Assembly: GCA_028565635.1 (NCBI GenBank)
Contig: JAOXYB010024947.1
Coordinates: 1 to 16,093, forward strand
Direction of reading: 5' to 3'
Length of the DNA: 16,093 bases
From: Phoronis ovalis
Taxonomy: Eukaryota; Phoronida; Phoronidae
Program-made: the position numbers and the translations under genes
Part shown: one piece after another, positions 1 to 6,400 of the stretch
Numbering within the stretch: position 1 is the first letter of the stretch
Layout: every line of letters starts with the position of its first letter
The notes under the pieces: model-generated
Told to the model about the DNA's origin: nothing
What the model saw: the letters and a program-made list of their open reading frames with translations, nothing else
Databases searched by the model: none

Positions 1-285
1 AATTCAAAAATTTGGATTGCTACCCACTGCTTACAGCAAATAATTTGGATTAATTTTAGGTTTGTATCCGTAAAAGCTGGTTTGTATCAGTCAATTTGCG
101 TAAATGGAATGCTACTCAAATATTTTAAAAGTTTGGATTGCTACCCTTATATTTCATAAAATTTGGATTAATTACTACCCTAAAATTTCAAAAAATTTGG
201 ATTGGGTTTGCTATCACAAGCTAAAATTTAGGATTGGGTTCCGCGGCACATCCCTGTAGTCAAAAAACCTTGAGTACCCCCGGGC
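1..285 (+). repeat. Degenerate iterated repeat TTTGGATTGCTACCC (truncated at left edge)
   Basis: Contains about five drifting copies of TTTGGATTGCTACCC (at 11-25, 132-146, 162-180, about 195-215 and about 227-243). A 56-base core at 19-74 matches the reverse complement of 7615-7670 at 52 of 56 positions. It is therefore one member of a dispersed family, present twice in introns of the lectin gene in opposite orientation. The right end passes into a GC-rich imperfect hairpin (CCCGGGCATGT / ACATGCTCTGGG, 278-303) before exon 8. Confidence 0.75.
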
Positions 286-350
286 ATGTCACATGCTCTG
301 GGGTTTACATTTCTTAAACATGTTACATTTCTTGTAATAAGTATACTCAC

Positions 351-485
351 CCATAGCTGTCCATCCATTGAGGCAGTGACCAGGCCAGGGTGTTGTTGCT
401 GGTATGGTTACTGTTTTAGTGTTACCCTCAGGACGCTTACAGACAAAGCCAAAAATGTCACCACAGTTGTCATCATTCCAGGCAC
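351..485 (-). CDS. Lectin exon 8: CTLD2 end, linker, start of CTLD3
   Basis: Acceptor TTTTTGCAG, donor GTGAGT, phase 1 at both ends. It encodes AWNDDNCGDIFGFVCKR (WND at 302-304, closing cysteines 307 and 315), then the Thr/Pro linker PEGNTKTVTIPATTPWP, then GHCLNGWTAM, the typical opening of another CTLD (Cys followed by GW at conserved spacing). The rest of CTLD3 lies beyond the left edge, so the window holds only the 5' part of the gene. Confidence 0.85.
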
Positions 486-3400
486 CTGCAAAAATTTACC
501 GTATAAGAGGTTAGGATTAAGATCCAGTTTCAAACTTGATGGACTTTGCATTGAGAGCAATGACAAATTCAGAGAAATTGGCCGGTTACCGCAGTAACAA
601 TTTTGCAATGTTTTTAAAGACATGTTAGTTTAGCAACTTAAAGAAAATTAACAGCTTAATATATACTTCATATTCCTCAGATGACTCACTATATCAATCT
701 TAAAAAAATATCAAAAAAAATAAAAATTGTTAGCATTTTTGACTTTAAAAATGCACAAAATATAAAGTTATATTCATATTTAGTAATTGTTGTTTTAAAT
801 TATTTTGTTCTTGTATTTTTCTTATATTCAGAATGTTGTAATAAATGCTATTAAATGGCATCACCCCCCTTTTTTCAATTAATTTATCAATAAATCACTC
901 TTTCTAACCTTCCCTTGCAATACATAGCTTACTCCTTTCTCCCATAATTATTTTTGTCTATTTTCACACACCCCTCATTAGCTACTTGTAATGGAACAGT
1001 TCTAAAGTTGAATTATTTTTCATTTCAATATGTTGTTAATTCATTTGGTTTATTGTTCATGTTCATGTTTATTGTTTCATGATGAATTTGAATTATAATT
1101 ACACAAGGAACTTTAACATACCACTATGAACGTTCATGGTCACACATCTCTGGCCACCATTGAAATCATTTGGTTCGTCCTTTTCCCAATTTCTTAGATC
1201 TAGCGGAGTACCATCAGACCACCTAAAGCATTTCAAAATTAACTAGTTACCATTTGTACGCTTGAAGGCGAATTAATTATTTGAAAAACTAAATTAATTT
1301 TGAAATAATATCAAATTAACTATCAAAGGACATTAAGTAAGTACAATGTTTTATTACTGTTGCTTATTAAATCATTTGTAATATTGCATCTGTTTTATGC
1401 AGCACAATACATAAAATACTGAAAAACAACTTGATGTCAAAATATCTCATCATATTCTAGCTACACACATCACCAGGTAATGAAGTGAACTACAGGCTAA
1501 AAACAATTGCATCGTTATACTTATTCAATTAACATATTGCTTTAGAACACCTGTTATTGAAATGCCTTAAAAGCGCTATAATTTTTACTCACTCATAGCC
1601 TTCTAAGCCGAGTTCATTCAAGCCAATCCAAAGTCTGTTTTGTTGTCTGGTTCTTTTGCCAAGCTGGAAAAAGAATTTTAAACTTAAGAAAACAATTACA
1701 ATCAGAGGTAAGGGAAGACCAAAAAGAAACCTTGCTTAATGGGTGTGACCACTTTAAATTTTGGCGTTTAAATTTTATTATTTATTTTAATAAACTTTAT
1801 TTAACAGGTGTAACCCCTTTAAAAAATGACTTGGTTTTCAAAAGCTATTGTCCACTAAACAACTTGCCTTTTTGGTGTGGCCTAAATATTGAAATGTGGC
1901 CAATGGCTAGATTTATTATGCAAACCTGGTTCAGTTATTAAATTTTGTACTAAACAAGTAAAATTACAGAACTTTTCAATGAAAACATTTAAGATTTACT
2001 GTAATTATTAAATAATAATAGTTTTCACCAGTTTCCTTGGTGTATATGTCATTTGTAAAGAACTAACTCCTGGTTTTAATTATCACTTACAAATTGAAGT
2101 TGTTTTTAAGGAAATTAAAATGTCCATATTTAGTATTGGTATTAGTAATGAACCATACAGCAATAACACTGAAACCTGCCAGTTTTTGTGTTTCTCATCA
2201 ATGAAGTTACGGTGGCATAAGTACTTTCTATTTGAGTGCCCGCAGTTGGCCATGGGGTGAAATAAGAATCAACCTTTATTTCTCAAGAAAGAAACTAGTT
2301 TCACTGATTTATTTATTTCATTCTTCTAAATATAGAATTTTGTTGAAGTTTCTTTTAAATTTCTGTTATAACTATACAGAAAATAAGAAAAAAAGTTCAT
2401 CAAAACTAAATACAGCTACTTTTACAAGAAATACCTATTCTATGAAGTAAATGCCAGGTAAGCCTGCAAATCTCAGTTTCTCCCAGTCATCCTCTGGTGA
2501 ATATCAGTAACCATGGTAACCTCAACAAAATGTAATTCTCCTCATAGTCATAGTGATTTTTTAAAAACAATTTCTCCAATGACTATATATTCGAAAGAAA
2601 TAATTATTCAGAAATAATTCATGACTTTTAACTATATTCTTTTCCACCTTGCTTAATGAAATCATTGTAAAAAACGCTACCTGAGTTATTAACCAGGAGT
2701 TTTCTTCGATTGTGTGTATACTAGCCAGCTCCCCACCATTACGTATACACCATTCCCTGGAATCAAACCAAGTTAATCTTGTGGAGCCGTGAGAACCATA
2801 TTCAGGAGTCATGTAGTAACATGCACTATTATACAAAGCCCAGTTTGAATCACCACAAGCAGATGCTAAGCAATTCAAATAATTACAATTATGCCATTTA
2901 AAATTAAATATCCATCAATCCATTTCTATTTAATGTGCTAAACTTGCACGGAAAATGTACAGTTAACAAAATTAATGTATGTCATATTTACTGTAACTAT
3001 CTCTCACTTTAATATCAGAAAGAAGAACCGGAAGCCCTTTGCAAAAGAAAATGAGTGTCAAAGTGCAATTATTATGCACCTTTATCCAAATTCTTATTTT
3101 ATTAAATAGCTAGTTATTTAAAAATGTATTTATACTTACAAGCAGGTGTTGTGGGGCCTTCGGTAGTAGTCAGCAAAGAACGTCCCGATTCAATTTGACA
3201 AATCCAATTCTGAGTGACAGCGCAATTTTTATCACTCCATTTCTTTGAACGAGTTGAGAGCTGAACACACTGTTCCTGCCCATTATGGTTGTCAGGTTGG
3301 CCGACATCCCAGTTGGTGTAATCAAACTTTGTAGCATCTGACCATGCATATATGTTTGCTAAAAAAATTGGTGCAAAACGCATGTTGATATCTTGTACAT

Positions 3401-6400
3401 GTTAAAATACAACATCTGTACTCATAAACAATGCAGTTTGGATGTGTCTTATAAATATGCACAGCATGCAAACTATACACAATGCCTTCATTAGTATGCA
3501 ATTCCCCATACAGCTTTAAGATTAACTATATTTTGTACTTTTAAGCATAATCTGCAGAAATGGATTCTGTCTTGCACTTTGTATATATAGATACTAATTT
3601 TGTACTTTGTACCATTTTCAAGTATTTATTAAATGAATAGAGAATGAGGTTCTACATGTAAAAAGCATAAGGATGTAATTGCTGCATAATATTATCAAAA
3701 CCTTTAGAAAAGGCAGATATATATGACAATTAATGTTTATATTTAGTTAAAGGTCAACTGAAAGGTAGTTCAGCTTTATTTTTTAGTAAATTGGTGGTAA
3801 ATGGATTTATGTTCTATTTGCATAATTAAAAGAAAATTAAAAGAATATATATTTTTACCAATCTGTGATAAACTCTCACTACAAGAAACTGGGCAGGTAT
3901 GAACTTATATCAGATGTGAAGAAGAATTTGTGCAAACAAACATTGTGTAGTATGCTGAGAGTGACTAATAGCTATATAGTCAAAGTTCTTCATAGATATT
4001 AAAGAATATGTAGCACAATTATCTCATTTCACAAGGTTAATAGAAAAATGGATTGGAGGCGCATTATTTTGGAAAAAGTTCAAATAAAAGATTCTACTTG
4101 GGATTCTCAGTATTTCATGAAAAACATCAATTTGCAAAGTCTTGGTAGAACAAATACACACAACACAAATATATAAGCAGTCGACAAAATAGTGGGCCGG
4201 CATTGATTCACATATTAATCACCACACATACTGTTATTGACAACATGATAACTCAGACCAATCCAGAAGTGATCATAAAATGCAACTCTCATTTCCTTTA
4301 GGTATACTTCCTTTTCTGTAGAGGAATTGTGAAAACTAGCAAGATTTCCACCAAGGTTCACACAGAAATCTCGAGCTTCTGCCCAGGTTAATTCTTCTTT
4401 CAATAGGTTATAACCCTGGAATACATCATATATATTCAAATTAGAAGCCTCTGCTAATTACATAATCATGAGAAAGACAAGCCAAGTAATTTTTCATAAT
4501 CCTTATATTAGTACCTTAATTTCCAAAAATGTGTACTTTATAAGTGTATCTTTTCAAATAACCCAAAATTATCCTCAAATTAGTACAAAGTGTGAATAAG
4601 TTGCAGTACAGGACTAGACACCTTAAATTTACATCAATTAAGACTGTGAAAAGGTAAATAGATAAATCTATGAGGGGGGCAGGGGGTATCCCCCAAGGTA
4701 CAATGCTTGCACTACTTAAAAATCGACAATGCTCGCTGTTTGCACTTTATATTAACAAGAAAAATTGACAACCAAAAAAAAAAACGGTCAACAAAAAAAC
4801 TCGACAGCCAAAAAAAAAACGTCGAAACAAAATAGTACACTAAATTAAAAAAATATGCAAAATAATGTTCGCCAAAAGACAATGCTCACTGCTCGCACTT
4901 AACAGACCAAAGCAATGCTTGCTGCTCGCACTTAACAGACCAAATGCTCGCTGCTCACGATACCCGCCCCTACAGCCCCCATCTATTGTTACATATAGAA
5001 TTATTATTTTATTTCAGATTAAGGCGTCTTTTAAATTTAAAATGTTGTATAGATTTTGGTGCATCCAAATACACTTTGATGTCACATTTGGTTCAGGATC
5101 GAGCATTCAATCGATAAAAGCAGCTTTAAGACCTCTTGCCCAGTCGCACGTCCGGTGTGCCTTAATGTACTCCCTGGGAGTACTGCCAATATTTTTAGAC
5201 AGGGATGTGTAGCCCAAACTCAAATTTGTTTTCCATATTATCCTAAAATATTCATTCATAAATAAATCTCTTTAATTCAACAAGTTGATAATTATATAGT
5301 CAGGTGTTATTTCTATCCAGGTTCTATTCACTACTCATATGATGTACTGACAGCCATTTATACTCCCATATATTTACTTGCATAGCCAGAAGAAAGAGCT
5401 TTGCCTATTGTGTTTATGGGGGACACTCTCATTCATATATATGTGTGTGTGTGCCACCCCATGGGTCTCCTTGTTTAAGCTTCGTTTTTTTTCATGGGAT
5501 ATCTTTTTTATGTTTATTTGACAATTTTTACAATGGGGTGTTTTTTTGCAAATATCTTTTTGAATAAGGGTATATATATTTTCAATAAATAATTTACTAA
5601 CAATGGTGTATTTCTTGAATTTTTTTGCCATTGATATCATTGACCAAGAGTGCAAAATTCCAGCAATTTTTTACCTTGGGGTGTACTTTTTCACAATTTT
5701 TTTCGATATGCTTTTTACTCTGGAAAGCTATTTTTACTATAAGTTAAGAAATTTTTACCTGGGGCCTCACATCTCCACTAAAGTTTTTGCCAAGTGCCCT
5801 CCATGGCAGGTTTGTAGAAAAAATGGAGGACCATAAGGCAGTTTTAAACTTACATTTTACATTAAAAATGCTATTTGCATATTTTTCATATGTGTATTCA
5901 TAGAAACATCTTACCAGATATTACCCTGATAGTAAGACCCAGGTCTATCAAATTAAAATGCATTTGTTAAAGTCAGCTGCTTCAATATCAAAAAAGTGAA
6001 TATATTAAAAGGATCGAGCTTCCGATAAATGAATGGTTGATTTACTAATGATTATTATTTTAATAGTCAATTTTGGACTACCTATATTCATAAACCAGAC
6101 CTTCCACGATCTTCTTGTATCCACAAAAATACGATGACTAATAAGTAAGACCCCCCTTCAAATGTAAGTCCAGAGCCTTACTATTAAACTAAACCTTTTT
6201 CTTTCAAAAGTTCTAAAACAGCAAACGTTCAAACGTAAGACCCGGGATTTACTATCAGGGTAATATGGTGTATAAAATTTGTTATAACTTTCTCTTTGAA
6301 TATCTTTTATGCTATTTAAAATTATTTATTCTTATAATATTCCTTGGTGTGGCTTAAATTCATTACAATTATCTATTTCTCCATTAGTGTTATGAAGCAC

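Noticed and set aside
286-597. Plus-strand 103-codon open frame.
   Set aside because: It overlaps lectin exon 8 on the opposite strand, where the minus-strand reading gives WND, paired cysteines and good splice sites.
4674-5000. CRISPR-like array, because of the regular 33-base units.
   Set aside because: Only two full units, no unique spacers, eukaryotic intron context.
5374-5836. Overlapping open frames on both strands (93 and 77 codons).
   Set aside because: Both are low-complexity Lys- or Phe-rich translations of T-rich iterated repeat DNA without any family signature.
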